From: an uncultured Eubacterium sp.
GTDB lineage: Bacteria; Bacillota; Clostridia; Lachnospirales; Lachnospiraceae
Direction of reading: 5' to 3'
DNA length: 64,000 bases
Assembly: GCA_947178105.1 (NCBI GenBank)
Contig: CAMWXD010000009.1
Coordinates: 1-64,000, forward strand
Position numbers and translations under genes: made by a program. The notes under the pieces were generated by a model. The model made no database searches. It saw only the letters and a list, made by a program, of their open reading frames with translations, and was not told where the DNA came from. This document shows positions 1 through 10,390 of this stretch, piece after piece; positions within the stretch are counted from its first letter, which is position 1; every line of letters begins with the position of its first letter.

Positions 1-189
1 ATTGCTTAATATTATGGTATATATTTTCAAAAAGTATATAAGCATGGCTGTATGGCCATGCTATTCTTTTGCCTTTTTGAAGACATAGGAAGGAATCATA
101 TATAGATGAAAAGACCATGGTATCTTGTGCTTACAGGCTGCCATGGCCTTTTTTATAATTGAATGAATCGAAAAGGAGAAAACCGAAAA

Positions 190-1194
190 ATGAATGATGT
201 AATTATCAACACAAGTAATTTAATCAAACGATACCGAAGATATAAGAAAAGGGAAGGGATCTATGGAAGCATAGCCAGCCTGTGGAAACGTGATTACGAG
301 GATAAAATTGCCATAAACCAAATAGACTTATCCGTAAACAATGGCGAATGTATAGGGCTGATAGGCCCGAACGGAGCTGGGAAAACAACATTGATTAAGA
401 TGTTGACGGGCATTATAGCACCGACAGAGGGGAGCATTGATGTAATAGGATATTATCCCAATGATTTAAAAAATGAGTTTAAGAAGCAGTATGCTGTCGT
501 GATGGGACAAAAGAGCCAGTTGTTTTTTGAACTGACAGCCAATGATACTTTGTGTCTGTTTAAAGAAATATATGAAATCCCAGAGGAAGATTTCCAGAAG
601 AATAAAAGTTATTTTGTGGAGCTTTTTGGTGTCAGGGAATTGATGGATGTTCAGGTCAGAACATTGTCATTAGGCGAGCGGATGAAGATGGAACTTATTG
701 TTTCGCTGATTCATAACCCTAAGGTGCTGTTTTTAGATGAGCCAACAATCGGCCTGGATGCTGTGGCGTCCAGACAGATCCGCAGATTTTTGAAGGAAAT
801 CAATGAAAAAAAAGGTACAACAATTATTCTAACTTCACATTACATGGAGGATATTAAGGCGTTATGCAAGAGAACGGTTGTTATCAATCATGGCAGTAAA
901 ATCTATGATGGTTTGACGGAAGAACTGTTTGAAAGATACCAGAAAAATAAAAAGATTCTTATTACTTTTCATGAACCGGTAGAAAATATTGCATTGAAAA
1001 CAAAAAACGCAACCATAGTTGAAAATCATTCGTACAAAAAGGTATATGAAGTGCCAAAGCAATTTGCCAAAGATTTGGTGGCGGAAGTTATGAAATATGA
1101 ACCAGAGGATATCGTAGTGGAGGACGAAGAAATTGGAGCCATTGTAGAACGTATTTATCAGGAAGGGAGTGAATGTCATGGGCAAATATCTTGA
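190..1194 (+). CDS. ABC-2 type transporter ATP-binding protein
   Basis: Walker A GPNGAGKTT, signature LSLGERMKME, Walker B VLFLDEPTIGLD; start M at codon 10 of the ORF-track entry (163) fits a conserved N-terminus. Confidence 0.9.
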   Translation: MNDVIINTSNLIKRYRRYKKREGIYGSIASLWKRDYEDKIAINQIDLSVNNGECIGLIGPNGAGKTTLIKMLTGIIAPTEGSIDVIGYYPNDLKNEFKKQYAVVMGQKSQLFFELTANDTLCLFKEIYEIPEEDFQKNKSYFVELFGVRELMDVQVRTLSLGERMKMELIVSLIHNPKVLFLDEPTIGLDAVASRQIRRFLKEINEKKGTTIILTSHYMEDIKALCKRTVVINHGSKIYDGLTEELFERYQKNKKILITFHEPVENIALKTKNATIVENHSYKKVYEVPKQFAKDLVAEVMKYEPEDIVVEDEEIGAIVERIYQEGSECHGQIS

Positions 1195-1972
1195 GGTTAC
1201 GAAAATCTATATGAAGACGCAGCTCGTATGGCGGGCAGATGTAATATTCAATATGATTTTCACTATAACAAAAATACTTTTTGCCTATCTTCTGTGGGGC
1301 ATGGTCTATCAAAATAAAGAGGTGGTGGGACAGTTTACGTTTCATGCCATGCTGTCCTATTATATAGTTAGTTCCTTTTTATCCCAACTGGAGATGTCGG
1401 AAGGGATTAGCAGTGAAATCCATGACAGGATACGGAATGGGACATTTTCAAAATACATGGTCATACCGGTAGGGATACAGAAATACTTTATGGCAATGGA
1501 ACTGGGTATTGTATTGTTTTATATTGTATTTGATTTTATTGCAGCAGTGGTATGGATATTTGTATTCCAAATCCAGTTTGTATTTGCTACAAATGTACTG
1601 CTCATCTTGTGCGCAATGATTATGGCAATACTTGGCATGATATTTATGGTACAGCTAAATTATTTTCTGGGGCTTCTTACCTTAAAATATCAGGGAATTG
1701 GCACATTTCTGATGATTAAAAACAGCCTTGTGGCATTGGTTACAGGAAGTATTATGCCACTTGTGTTATTTCCGGAAATGATTGTAAAGATGATGCGGTT
1801 ATTACCTTTTTATTATGTTACATACCTTCCAGCTATGTTGTTTACCGGAAGGTGCAGGGAGGAAACCGTTACTGGTATTGCTGTCATTTCCTGCTGGTGT
1901 CTGCTCATGCAGCTTCTTATCCACGCTGTGTGGAAAAAATATCTTAGAAAGTATGATGGGGTGGGAATATGA
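1169..1972 (+). CDS. ABC-2 type transporter permease
   Basis: hydrophobic multi-TM protein directly downstream of and overlapping the ATPase ORF. Confidence 0.8.
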   Translation: MNVMGKYLEVTKIYMKTQLVWRADVIFNMIFTITKILFAYLLWGMVYQNKEVVGQFTFHAMLSYYIVSSFLSQLEMSEGISSEIHDRIRNGTFSKYMVIPVGIQKYFMAMELGIVLFYIVFDFIAAVVWIFVFQIQFVFATNVLLILCAMIMAILGMIFMVQLNYFLGLLTLKYQGIGTFLMIKNSLVALVTGSIMPLVLFPEMIVKMMRLLPFYYVTYLPAMLFTGRCREETVTGIAVISCWCLLMQLLIHAVWKKYLRKYDGVGI

Positions 1973-2772
1973 GAAATCATGTGAAAAAATATATGCGTGT
2001 CATAAGGGAATTGTTGTATTTGAGGTTTCACAGATTAACAGTGTTTCGGCTGGATTTTTTTGCACCTTTTTTTGTGGATGGCAGCCTGTTTTTTATCCAA
2101 CTGCTGGCATTTGGGGCAATATACGCTCACGTGGACACCATTGGAGGCTGGGGAAGGGGTGAAATGATTTTATATATTGGTACTTTTTCGCTGTTAAATG
2201 CTCTTAATATGACAATTTATTTCTTCGGCGTAAACAGCATACCGTATAAAGTCAGGTCAGGCGAGTTAGATTTATACTTATCAAAACCTGTAAGCCCTTT
2301 ATTTCGTCTGACTTTTGAAAACATCAGTCTGGGCTCTGTTCCATTAGTGATTATGAGTATATGTATCATTAGCTATGGGATCCGAATGCTGCATATGACA
2401 TTGACAATGCGAGCGGTTATTGGTTATATATTCTGGGTGATTATCATGGCGGTATTATATTATGAAATGGAAGTTATTATCCGTTCTGTTTCATTATATG
2501 TTGTATCTATGGCACGTATGGAACAACTTGAGGAGGCATGTATTGATTTGTGCATGAAGCTTCCGGGGATCGCTTTTTACGGAGGATATAAGGTGATTTT
2601 CTATCTTATTTTGCCATATGGAATAATGGCAACCTTACCAGTACAAAGGATAGCAGGTGAAATGAACCTGCGGATGGGGGTTTATGGCATAGGGATTGTG
2701 CTATTATTTTCTGTCATTACTGCGGTGCTTTGGAAACAGGGCTTGAAGCATTATAACAGTGCAAGTTCATAA
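1969..2772 (+). CDS. ABC-2 type transporter permease (second subunit)
   Basis: multi-TM protein overlapping the previous ORF by 4 nt; ATPase + two permease layout. Confidence 0.8.
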   Translation: MRNHVKKYMRVIRELLYLRFHRLTVFRLDFFAPFFVDGSLFFIQLLAFGAIYAHVDTIGGWGRGEMILYIGTFSLLNALNMTIYFFGVNSIPYKVRSGELDLYLSKPVSPLFRLTFENISLGSVPLVIMSICIISYGIRMLHMTLTMRAVIGYIFWVIIMAVLYYEMEVIIRSVSLYVVSMARMEQLEEACIDLCMKLPGIAFYGGYKVIFYLILPYGIMATLPVQRIAGEMNLRMGVYGIGIVLLFSVITAVLWKQGLKHYNSASS

Positions 2773-2920
2773 GAATGGAGCAAAAACAGCAGCGATAAAA
2801 ACAGCAGCGATAAAAACGGTTATGCTGAATAATATAATAAAAGAGCTTTGAGGATAGGACAGATCGATTGTATGTGAAAGAATTACTGTTGTAAAAGGCA
2901 GTAACAGCGAGAAACAACAG

Positions 2921-2959
2921 AAATCGCAATTCCTTGAAAAATCAAGGAGTTGCGATTTT
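2921..2959 (+). terminator. stem-loop terminator
   Basis: aaatcgcaattccttg-aaaaat-caaggagttgcgattt inverted repeat followed by T-rich sequence. Confidence 0.6.
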
Positions 2960-3024
2960 CTTATACCTGAAACTATTTTGAGAGGATAACATCATGAAAA
3001 GGGATGGAATGCGAAGAAATTTTT

Positions 3025-3072
3025 GATAGAAATATTGATGGAAGTATTGATGGAAGTATTGATGGAAGTTCC
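3025..3072. repeat. 12-nt tandem repeat (gatggaagtatt)
   Basis: gatagaaatatt gatggaagtatt gatggaagtatt gatggaagttcc. Confidence 0.8.
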
Positions 3073-3258
3073 TAAATGTTATTGAAAGAGAAAAAGAAGC
3101 GTTGTATAATATATCAGACTGATATATTTGGCGGAAACAATCTTGAATCAAAGCTTGAATGATGACAGCACCAACAAATAGTATTTGTTTACAGTAGAAT
3201 TTGGAATAAATACTTATCAGGCATATTTGGAATGGTTTCTTAGCGGGAGGGTTATTGC

Positions 3259-3738
3259 ATGTTTGGAAATTTAGGATTTTCATATATAGGATTTCTTTTT
3301 TTATTGATGTTGTTTGTTCCCAATATCATATGGTTAAAAGGAAAGCCGCAGGAATATACATCTGAAAAAGAAAATAAAATCTTGCAGTTCTTTGAAAGAT
3401 CAGGGGAAGCGTTGACCTGTTGCTGTTCATTGATATTTTCTGATTTTAATATACATAAAGCGAATCTTTGGTCTTTGTGGCTGATTGCGGCTTTCATCTT
3501 AATGATGATGTATGAAGCATGGTGGATACGTTATTTTCGGAGCGAACGCAGAGTAACAGATTTTTATAGTGACTTTTTAGGAATTCCCGTTGCCGGAGCC
3601 ACGCTGCCGGTGCTTGCATTTTTTATGTTGGGAATGTACGGAAAAGTCTTATGTATGTTAATTGCAGCGATTATCTTAGGAATCGGCCATATTGGAATAC
3701 ACATACAGCACCGATTGTGCGTTGAAAAACAGGATTGA
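3259..3738 (+). CDS. hypothetical multi-TM membrane protein
   Basis: 159 aa ORF with several hydrophobic segments, RBS upstream (gcgggagg). Confidence 0.6.
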   Translation: MFGNLGFSYIGFLFLLMLFVPNIIWLKGKPQEYTSEKENKILQFFERSGEALTCCCSLIFSDFNIHKANLWSLWLIAAFILMMMYEAWWIRYFRSERRVTDFYSDFLGIPVAGATLPVLAFFMLGMYGKVLCMLIAAIILGIGHIGIHIQHRLCVEKQD

Positions 3739-3746
3739 AATGCCTA

Positions 3747-3788
3747 TTGACGGAACGATTGTTTCGGTGTACAATCTAACCTAGTTAG
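3747..3788 (+). promoter_or_regulatory. marR promoter with operator
   Basis: TTGACG (3747-3752), 17 bp, TACAAT (3770-3775), then CTAACCTAGTTAG at 3776-3788. Confidence 0.7.
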
Positions 3789-3809
3789 GGTTTGGAAGGA
3801 GATCAAACA

Positions 3810-4244
3810 ATGGCAACAGAAGCACAGATTGAACGAGTGCTTAAGAGATTGGAACAAGTCCATCCTGCGAACTGCTTCAAGCGTATGGATGAAGTGCAGG
3901 CAGGGATCGGTGCGGTGCTCCGCCTGCTTTATGAATCAAACGAAGCGGTGACCGCAGGTAAAATCAGCGAGGTACTCGGCGTCAGTACGGCAAGGGTGGC
4001 GGTACTTCTCAGAAAAATGGTGTCCAAAGGGCTGGTTACAAAAGAACAGGGGGTCATGGATGCCCGTATCACGATTGTCAGGCTGACCGAATTCGGTATG
4101 AAGAAATTTAAAGAAATGAAAGACGATATGTGTGAGCAGATGGGAATGGTCATTGATGCAATCGGTGAAGAACGGCTGATGGAGTTTATTGCGATCGCAG
4201 AGGAAATACAAAAAACGATCGCTCCGCCCCGATTTATAACTTGA
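3810..4244 (+). CDS. MarR family transcriptional regulator
   Basis: winged-helix MarR-like sequence (ITAGKISEVLGVSTARVAVLLRKMVSKGLVTKEQGVMDARITIVRLTEFG); ATG at 3810 with RBS ggaagga. Confidence 0.85.
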   Translation: MATEAQIERVLKRLEQVHPANCFKRMDEVQAGIGAVLRLLYESNEAVTAGKISEVLGVSTARVAVLLRKMVSKGLVTKEQGVMDARITIVRLTEFGMKKFKEMKDDMCEQMGMVIDAIGEERLMEFIAIAEEIQKTIAPPRFIT

Positions 4245-4290
4245 TGGAAAAATAGTTCAGGCAGGTGCTGGAAGTATTTTTACATAAAAA

Positions 4291-4303
4291 CTAACTAGGT
4301 TAG
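4291..4303. promoter_or_regulatory. second copy of the MarR operator upstream of the ABC exporter
   Basis: CTAACTAGGTTAG is the exact reverse complement of 3776-3788; a further half-site aggttag lies at 4308-4314. Confidence 0.7.
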
Positions 4304-4336
4304 AAATAGGTTAGCAAATAAAGGAGTGACGAAGAT

Positions 4337-6094
4337 ATGTTAAAATTATTCAAAAGCTTGAAAAAAAGTGAGTGGGTGCTGGCGTTTCTTTCTTTTCTGT
4401 TTATTGTGGTACAGGTGCGGCTGGAACTTACGATGCCGGAGTATATGTCAGAGATTACGATGCTGGTACAGACAGAAGGAAACACGATGGGAGAGATCCT
4501 GTCCGCAGGCGGGAAAATGCTTTTGTGTGCATTGGGCAGCCTTGCCGCATCTGTTGTGACTGCTCTTTGTGCGGCTAAGATTGCGTCAACATTTGGAGGA
4601 ACTTTGCGGGGAAACTTATTTCGGAAAGTGCAGTCCTTTTCTATGGAGGAAATTGGGCATTTTTCTACTGCAAGCCTGATTACGCGTTCGACGAATGATA
4701 TCACGCAGATCCAGATGCTGATTGCAATGGGGCTGCAAATGCTGATAAAGGCTCCGATTACGGCGGTGTGGGCAATCTGTAAAATTGCAGACAAGGAATG
4801 GCAGTGGACGCTTACAACAGGGATTGCCGTAATTGTGCTGCTGGCTGTTGTAGGAACCTGCCTGCTGTTTGTCATACCGAAGTTTAAGAAAATACAGGTA
4901 CTGACAGATGATTTGAACCGCGTGACCCGTGAAAACCTGACAGGGCTTCGCGTTGTGCGGGCTTATAATGCAGAAGCATATCAGCAGAACAAATTTGAAC
5001 ATGCAAATCAGGCGCTTACCGGAACAAATTTATTTGCGCATCGTGCAATGTCCTTTATGATGCCGAGTATCCAGCTTATTATGAGCGGCCTGTCTCTTGC
5101 AGTCTACTGGATTGGGGCAGTTTTGCTCAATCAGGCTGGCATGGCAGGAAAAATCAGCCTGTTTTCTGATATGATGGTATTTTCCCAGTATGCAATCCAG
5201 GTCGTTATGTCTTTTATGATGTTGATTATGATTTTTATGATTTTGCCGCGTGCTTCGGTTTCTGCAAAGCGTATCCGCGAGGTACTTGATACGAAGCCGT
5301 CCATTATGGATGGAATGACGACAGAAGGTGTAAAGGGAGCCACTGGGGAAGTGGAATTTAAGAATGTATCTTTCCGTTACCCGGATGCAGAGGAATGTGT
5401 GATAAAAAATATTTCATTTACAGCAAAGAAGGGGGAAACGGTTGCACTGATCGGCTCTACAGGCTGCGGGAAAAGTACAGTCATTCATTTGATTCCGCGT
5501 TTTTACGACGCTACCGAGGGAGAAGTTCTGGTGGATGGCATCAATGTACGAAACTATACGCAGCAAAGCCTGCGCAACAAGATTGGCTATGTATCGCAAA
5601 AGGCAATATTGTTTACGGGGACGGTCAAGTCCAATGTGGCTTATGGCGATAATGGAAGAAATGATACGTCTGATGAAGATGTAAAGGCAGCAGTTGCCAC
5701 GGCGCAGGCAAGCGACTTTGTGGAAAAAATGGAGGATGGCTATGAGGGGTATGTGGCGCAGGGCGGCTCCAATTTTTCCGGCGGGCAAAAACAGAGAATA
5801 TCCATTGCCCGTGCCATTGCGAGAAAACCGGAAATCCTTATTTTCGATGATTCCTTTTCTGCTCTGGATTATAAGACGGATCGTGTGCTGCGAAAGGCAT
5901 TGGACGAGACATGCCAGGATTCGACGCGGATTATTGTGGCGCAGAGAATCGGAACAATCCGTGATGCGGATAAGATCCTTGTCCTGGATGAAGGCAGGAT
6001 TGCCGGAATGGGACGCCATGAGGAGCTTATGAAAAATTGTGAGGTATATCAGCAAATTGCACTTTCCCAGCTATCAAAGGAGGAATTGGCTTAA
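4337..6094 (+). CDS. ABC exporter (TMD-NBD), heterodimer subunit 1
   Basis: GSTGCGKST, FSGGQKQRISIARAIARKPEILIFDDSFSALD; 6-TM exporter fold N-terminal. Confidence 0.9.
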   Translation: MLKLFKSLKKSEWVLAFLSFLFIVVQVRLELTMPEYMSEITMLVQTEGNTMGEILSAGGKMLLCALGSLAASVVTALCAAKIASTFGGTLRGNLFRKVQSFSMEEIGHFSTASLITRSTNDITQIQMLIAMGLQMLIKAPITAVWAICKIADKEWQWTLTTGIAVIVLLAVVGTCLLFVIPKFKKIQVLTDDLNRVTRENLTGLRVVRAYNAEAYQQNKFEHANQALTGTNLFAHRAMSFMMPSIQLIMSGLSLAVYWIGAVLLNQAGMAGKISLFSDMMVFSQYAIQVVMSFMMLIMIFMILPRASVSAKRIREVLDTKPSIMDGMTTEGVKGATGEVEFKNVSFRYPDAEECVIKNISFTAKKGETVALIGSTGCGKSTVIHLIPRFYDATEGEVLVDGINVRNYTQQSLRNKIGYVSQKAILFTGTVKSNVAYGDNGRNDTSDEDVKAAVATAQASDFVEKMEDGYEGYVAQGGSNFSGGQKQRISIARAIARKPEILIFDDSFSALDYKTDRVLRKALDETCQDSTRIIVAQRIGTIRDADKILVLDEGRIAGMGRHEELMKNCEVYQQIALSQLSKEELA

Positions 6095-8094
6095 TGAAAA
6101 AGAAAGAATATAAGGATTTTAGCGGAACCTGGAAAAAATTGCTCGGTTATTGCCGCAAATATACGGTTGTGTTTGTAATTGCCATTGTCTGTGCAGCGTC
6201 TGGAACAGTGCTTACACTGGCTGGCCCTGATCAACTATCTGAAATGACAGATGTTATTTCAGATGGGATTGCGCCTGATACAGAAAAGCTGGAAGAAATT
6301 ATGGATATGATTTCAAAGCAAATTTCTGAAAATATGGAAACCGCAGTTTCAGCCGTATATACGGACATAGTTGTTGACGGTGTTACGATTTCAGGGCAAG
6401 ACCAGTCTGCTATGATGGATATTTTGTCTGAAACTGATATGGAGGATACAGAAGCTGCTTTGGAGGCATTTGATAAGCTTCCGGATTCTATTTATGGGTT
6501 GATCAAGCCGTCGATTGATATGGACAGGGTGTTTGATATAGGGTTTCTGCTGATTGCCTTTTATGCACTTAGTTATATCCTTTCGACCGTTCAGGGCTGG
6601 ACGATGGCGACGGTCACGCAGCGGGTTTCCAAACAGATGCGCTCAGATATTTCATGCAAGATCAACCGGCTTCCCATGTGGTTTTATAACCGTACGACTA
6701 CCGGAGATGTGCTGTCACGGGTGACAAACGATGTGGATACCATTAGCCAGTCGCTTAATCAAAGTATCGGGAATCTGATCTCAGCCGTTGTGCTCTTTTT
6801 TGGAAGCTTTTTTATGATGCTTGTTACCAATGGCTGGATGACGTTGGCGGCAGTAGCGTCCAGCCTGCTTGGGTTTGCGATTATGCTTGCCATTATGGGC
6901 AAGAGCCAGAAATACTTCACACGCCAGCAAAAGCATCTTGGCGAGCTGAATGGGCATATTGAAGAGATCTATGCCGGCCATACAGTAGTAAAAGCTTATA
7001 ATGGGGAAGCAAAAGCGCAGGAGATGTTTGATAAAATGAACAGCAATCTCTGTGAAAGCGGGTTTAAAGCCCAGGGGCTGGCGGGGCTGATGATGCCGAT
7101 TATGAGCTTTATTGGAAATTTAGGCTATGTGGCAGTCTGTGTTGTCGGCGGAGCAATGGCGTTAAATGGCCAGATCAGTTTTGGAGTGATCGTAGCATTT
7201 ATGATGTATGTCCGCTATTTTACACAGCCGCTGGCGCAGATTGCACAGGCAGTACAATCGCTGCAGTCCGCCGCAGCCGCCGGAGAGCGTGTGTTTGAAT
7301 TTCTTGAGGCGGAGGAGATGGAAGATGAGAGCGGTAAAATCGAAACACTGACAAAGACTGAGGGAAAGGTAGAATTTGAGCATGTAAGATTTGGTTATGA
7401 AGATTCCGATGTTACGGTGATTCACGATTTTTCTGCTAAGGCGCAGCCTGGACAGAAAATTGCGATTGTAGGGCCGACAGGAGCAGGAAAAACTACGATG
7501 GTAAATCTGCTGATGCGGTTCCATGAAATTCAGGGAGGGGAAATTCGGATAGATGGAATACCTACAAATCAAATGACACGGGAAGCTGTACATTCGCAGT
7601 TTTGTATGGTATTGCAGGATACATGGCTCTTTGAAGGAACTGTGCGTGAAAACCTGGTATACTGTGCAAAGAATGTCAGTGACGAGAAAATGACGGCGGC
7701 GTGCAGGGCTGTCGGATTGGATCATTTTATTCGTACACTTCCAAAAGGGTATGATACGGTGCTGAATGACCAGGTAAATCTGTCCCAGGGGCAGAAGCAG
7801 CAGCTTACGATTGCCCGCGCGATGATTGCGGATAAATCGATCCTGATTTTGGATGAGGCGACATCTTCTGTGGATACCCGTACGGAACAGATCATACAGA
7901 CAGCGATGGATCAGCTTATGGAAAATCGTACCTCATTTGTGATCGCGCATCGGCTCTCTACAATCAAAAATGCCGATTTGATACTTGTTATGAAGGACGG
8001 GGACATTATTGAAAGCGGGAGCCATGAGCAGCTTCTCCGCCAGGGCGGTTTTTATGCGGAGCTGTACAACAGCCAATTTGAGCAGGCATCGTAA
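6094..8094 (+). CDS. ABC exporter (TMD-NBD), heterodimer subunit 2
   Basis: GPTGAGKTT, LSQGQKQQLTIARAMIADKSILILDEATSSVD; overlaps previous CDS by 1 nt. Confidence 0.9.
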   Translation: MKKKEYKDFSGTWKKLLGYCRKYTVVFVIAIVCAASGTVLTLAGPDQLSEMTDVISDGIAPDTEKLEEIMDMISKQISENMETAVSAVYTDIVVDGVTISGQDQSAMMDILSETDMEDTEAALEAFDKLPDSIYGLIKPSIDMDRVFDIGFLLIAFYALSYILSTVQGWTMATVTQRVSKQMRSDISCKINRLPMWFYNRTTTGDVLSRVTNDVDTISQSLNQSIGNLISAVVLFFGSFFMMLVTNGWMTLAAVASSLLGFAIMLAIMGKSQKYFTRQQKHLGELNGHIEEIYAGHTVVKAYNGEAKAQEMFDKMNSNLCESGFKAQGLAGLMMPIMSFIGNLGYVAVCVVGGAMALNGQISFGVIVAFMMYVRYFTQPLAQIAQAVQSLQSAAAAGERVFEFLEAEEMEDESGKIETLTKTEGKVEFEHVRFGYEDSDVTVIHDFSAKAQPGQKIAIVGPTGAGKTTMVNLLMRFHEIQGGEIRIDGIPTNQMTREAVHSQFCMVLQDTWLFEGTVRENLVYCAKNVSDEKMTAACRAVGLDHFIRTLPKGYDTVLNDQVNLSQGQKQQLTIARAMIADKSILILDEATSSVDTRTEQIIQTAMDQLMENRTSFVIAHRLSTIKNADLILVMKDGDIIESGSHEQLLRQGGFYAELYNSQFEQAS

Positions 8095-8111
8095 GAAAGG
8101 AGCATGATGGC

Positions 8112-8738
8112 ATGAGGTGTAAATATCTCACGATTGAAAGGGAATACGGCAGCGGCGGGACAAAAATTGCCCGCCTGCTTGCCAGGCAGATGGGGATTTT
8201 CTGTTATGGGCAGGAAATTCTGGAGGAGGTTTCCAAGGAGAAGGATACTTCGGTCGAGAAAATCCAGTATTATGAGGAAACCGTAACGAACAGTTTTTTA
8301 TATTCAATTTATATGATTTCACAGATCACATCAGGCAAAAGCGATATGCTGACACAGGAGGGACAGATCTATGTGGCGGAACAGGCTGTGATCCGAAGGC
8401 TTGCCGCAAATAAACCGGCAATTTTTCTTGGCCACTGTGCTTCGGAAGCGCTGAAAGAATACGAAGGGGTGGTAAACGTATTTATTCGCTGTACAAATGA
8501 AGAGGCTAAAAGGCGGCGGATCGTGGATGAGTACAAGATACCAGAAGCTCAGGCAGACCTTATCCGGCGGAAATTTGACAGAAAACGTGCCAACTATTAT
8601 TCTGTAAATACCGGGAAAAAATGGGATCAGCTTAGGAATTATGATCTTGTTCTGGACAGTGGTAAACTGGGGGAGGATGCTTGTGTAAACATACTCAAAT
8701 CACTTTTACATCCTTCGGCTTTAGAGGAGGAATCTTGA
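8112..8738 (+). CDS. cytidylate kinase-like family protein
   Basis: LTIEREYGSGGTKIARLLARQMG N-terminus and R(K)xFDRKRANYYSVNTGKKW motif typical of the family. Confidence 0.8.
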   Translation: MRCKYLTIEREYGSGGTKIARLLARQMGIFCYGQEILEEVSKEKDTSVEKIQYYEETVTNSFLYSIYMISQITSGKSDMLTQEGQIYVAEQAVIRRLAANKPAIFLGHCASEALKEYEGVVNVFIRCTNEEAKRRRIVDEYKIPEAQADLIRRKFDRKRANYYSVNTGKKWDQLRNYDLVLDSGKLGEDACVNILKSLLHPSALEEES

Positions 8739-8745
8739 CAGGGCG

Positions 8746-8763
8746 GGGCAGAGAGATCTGCCC
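8746..8763 (+). terminator. stem-loop after the exporter operon
   Basis: gggcaga-gaga-tctgccc followed by tgttt. Confidence 0.5.
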
Positions 8764-8900
8764 TGTTTGATTGTTTGGCAGAAGACGAATCGTTTTAGTT
8801 TTCATTTCGTTTCGGTTTTTTGGAAAGTACTTTTTTTGCAGTGAAATGCATGTTATAATATAACGATTCTATGTGTGCTTTGCAGAAAAGAAGGTAAAAA

Positions 8901-9227
8901 ATGTTAGATGATATTATGGAGCGTACGAATCAATATATAGATAGTATGCCGAATGGTTCCACCCAGGTAAATTCGACAGAGATCAATGCGATGCCTGTGC
9001 CGGATTTAGTAAGCATACAGGAAATGGGTAAAAAACTAATGGCGAGCAAGGATATGTCAGAACATAACTGTGAGATGATATTGGAGGAATATTGTGTGGA
9101 TAAAATAGATGGGGCAAGAGAATTTTTCCTAGATAAATATTTTGAGAGGAAAAGAGACGATTTCGTTGGTATCACCAAATCAGTGCGGGATATTAGGTAC
9201 ATGCAGCAAGATGTACGATTGTGTTGA
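8901..9227 (+). CDS. hypothetical protein in operon with the Septu-like pair
   Basis: 108 aa ORF; TATAAT at about 8854; ends 21 nt before the ATPase start at 9248. Confidence 0.6.
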   Translation: MLDDIMERTNQYIDSMPNGSTQVNSTEINAMPVPDLVSIQEMGKKLMASKDMSEHNCEMILEEYCVDKIDGAREFFLDKYFERKRDDFVGITKSVRDIRYMQQDVRLC

Positions 9228-9247
9228 TATTAAGTTGGAGGATTAGA

Positions 9248-10390
9248 ATGAAGGAGCTGTTTATAACAAACTTAGCAATTAAAAAAGTCAGACATTTAAA
9301 CAATATTTCTATTCCGCTGTCAGAACAAAAAATGAAACATTTAATATTGACAGGGAAGAACGGAAGTGGAAAGACAAGCGTAACTGAAAGTTTGGCAAAG
9401 TATTTGAATAAAGTTTTCAGTGGAGAAAAAGAGCAAGCTTTTAGAAACTGCCAAAAAGAACTGGGACTAACGTTTAACATGAAAACAGATAATATTTCCC
9501 GGTTAGCAGATGAGTGCCACTATATACTAGCATATTACAGGGCAGACAGGGTATTTCAGGCGGAACAGCCTAGACATGTTGAGAAAGTACAGCTAAAAGA
9601 TGATTATGGATTAAAAGAATATCCGCGGAATGAATTTGTTAAGTATTTGTTAGACTTAAAAATGACGGAAGCATTAGCAAGAAATAATAACAAGACAGAA
9701 AAAGCGGATGGAATTAAAGCCTGGTTTGAAAATCTTGAAAAACTAATGAGGACAGTATTTGCAGATGAGACAGTGGAAATAGAATTTGATGAGGAAACGT
9801 TTGAATTTCATATATTGCAGCAAGGGAAGGAGCCTTTTGATTTTAATACTTTGTCCAGCGGTTATCAGGCAGTGTTAGATATTGTATTAGATATTATTAT
9901 GCGTATGCAGTATCAAATACAGCGCTCAATAAATTTTGATCTTCCAGGAATCGTATTGATAGATGAAATTGAAACGCATTTGCATTTGGAATTACAGAAA
10001 AAAATTATGCCATTTTTGACCACTATCTTTCCGAATATCCAGTTTGTAGTGACTTCACACTCTCCGTTTATACTTAATAGTATAGAAAATGCTGTGATTT
10101 ATGACCTAGAGAATCATTTACTGGTAGAAAATGGATTAGATAATGTACCTTATGATGGAATTGTTGAGGGATATTTTAGAGCAGATAAGCTGTCCAATAC
10201 ATTGAGAGAAAAGTTTGAAGATTATCAAGAGCTTGTGAAAAAAGAAAGGTTGTCAGATGATGAATGGAATGAAATAGCTGAATTAGAGATGTATTTGGAC
10301 GAGGTGCCAGATTATCTTGCTCTTGAGCTTTCAACAGAATATCGAAGATTAAAGCTGGAATTTATGAATCGGGAGGATATAGATGGTTAA
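9248..10390 (+). CDS. AAA/ABC-type ATPase, PtuA-like
   Basis: TGKNGSGKTS Walker A, LSSGYQAVLDIVLDI, IVLIDEIETHLH Walker B, TSHSPFIL; no TOPRIM domain; next gene is an HNH protein. Confidence 0.75.
   Translation: MKELFITNLAIKKVRHLNNISIPLSEQKMKHLILTGKNGSGKTSVTESLAKYLNKVFSGEKEQAFRNCQKELGLTFNMKTDNISRLADECHYILAYYRADRVFQAEQPRHVEKVQLKDDYGLKEYPRNEFVKYLLDLKMTEALARNNNKTEKADGIKAWFENLEKLMRTVFADETVEIEFDEETFEFHILQQGKEPFDFNTLSSGYQAVLDIVLDIIMRMQYQIQRSINFDLPGIVLIDEIETHLHLELQKKIMPFLTTIFPNIQFVVTSHSPFILNSIENAVIYDLENHLLVENGLDNVPYDGIVEGYFRADKLSNTLREKFEDYQELVKKERLSDDEWNEIAELEMYLDEVPDYLALELSTEYRRLKLEFMNREDIDG

Noticed and set aside
1-160. Two small stem-loops (agcatggc/gccatgct at 41-62; gaccatgg/ccatggcc at 113-148 followed by T-run) as a possible riboswitch/attenuator before the ABC-2 operon
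   Set aside because: Likely ordinary terminators of an upstream gene outside the window; no conserved riboswitch core recognised.
862-1345. Minus-strand ORFs inside the first ABC transporter operon
   Set aside because: They overlap strongly supported coding sequence, lack domain signatures and RBSs; shadow ORFs.
2783-2816. Tandem aaaacagcagcgat repeat after the ABC-2 operon
   Set aside because: Only two full units, no structure or coding context; recorded but not significant.
3025-3072. 12-nt tandem repeat giving SIDGSIDGSIDGSS or FHQYFHQYFHQYF in short ORFs
   Set aside because: Short intergenic microsatellite; ORFs on both strands lack RBS or conservation evidence.
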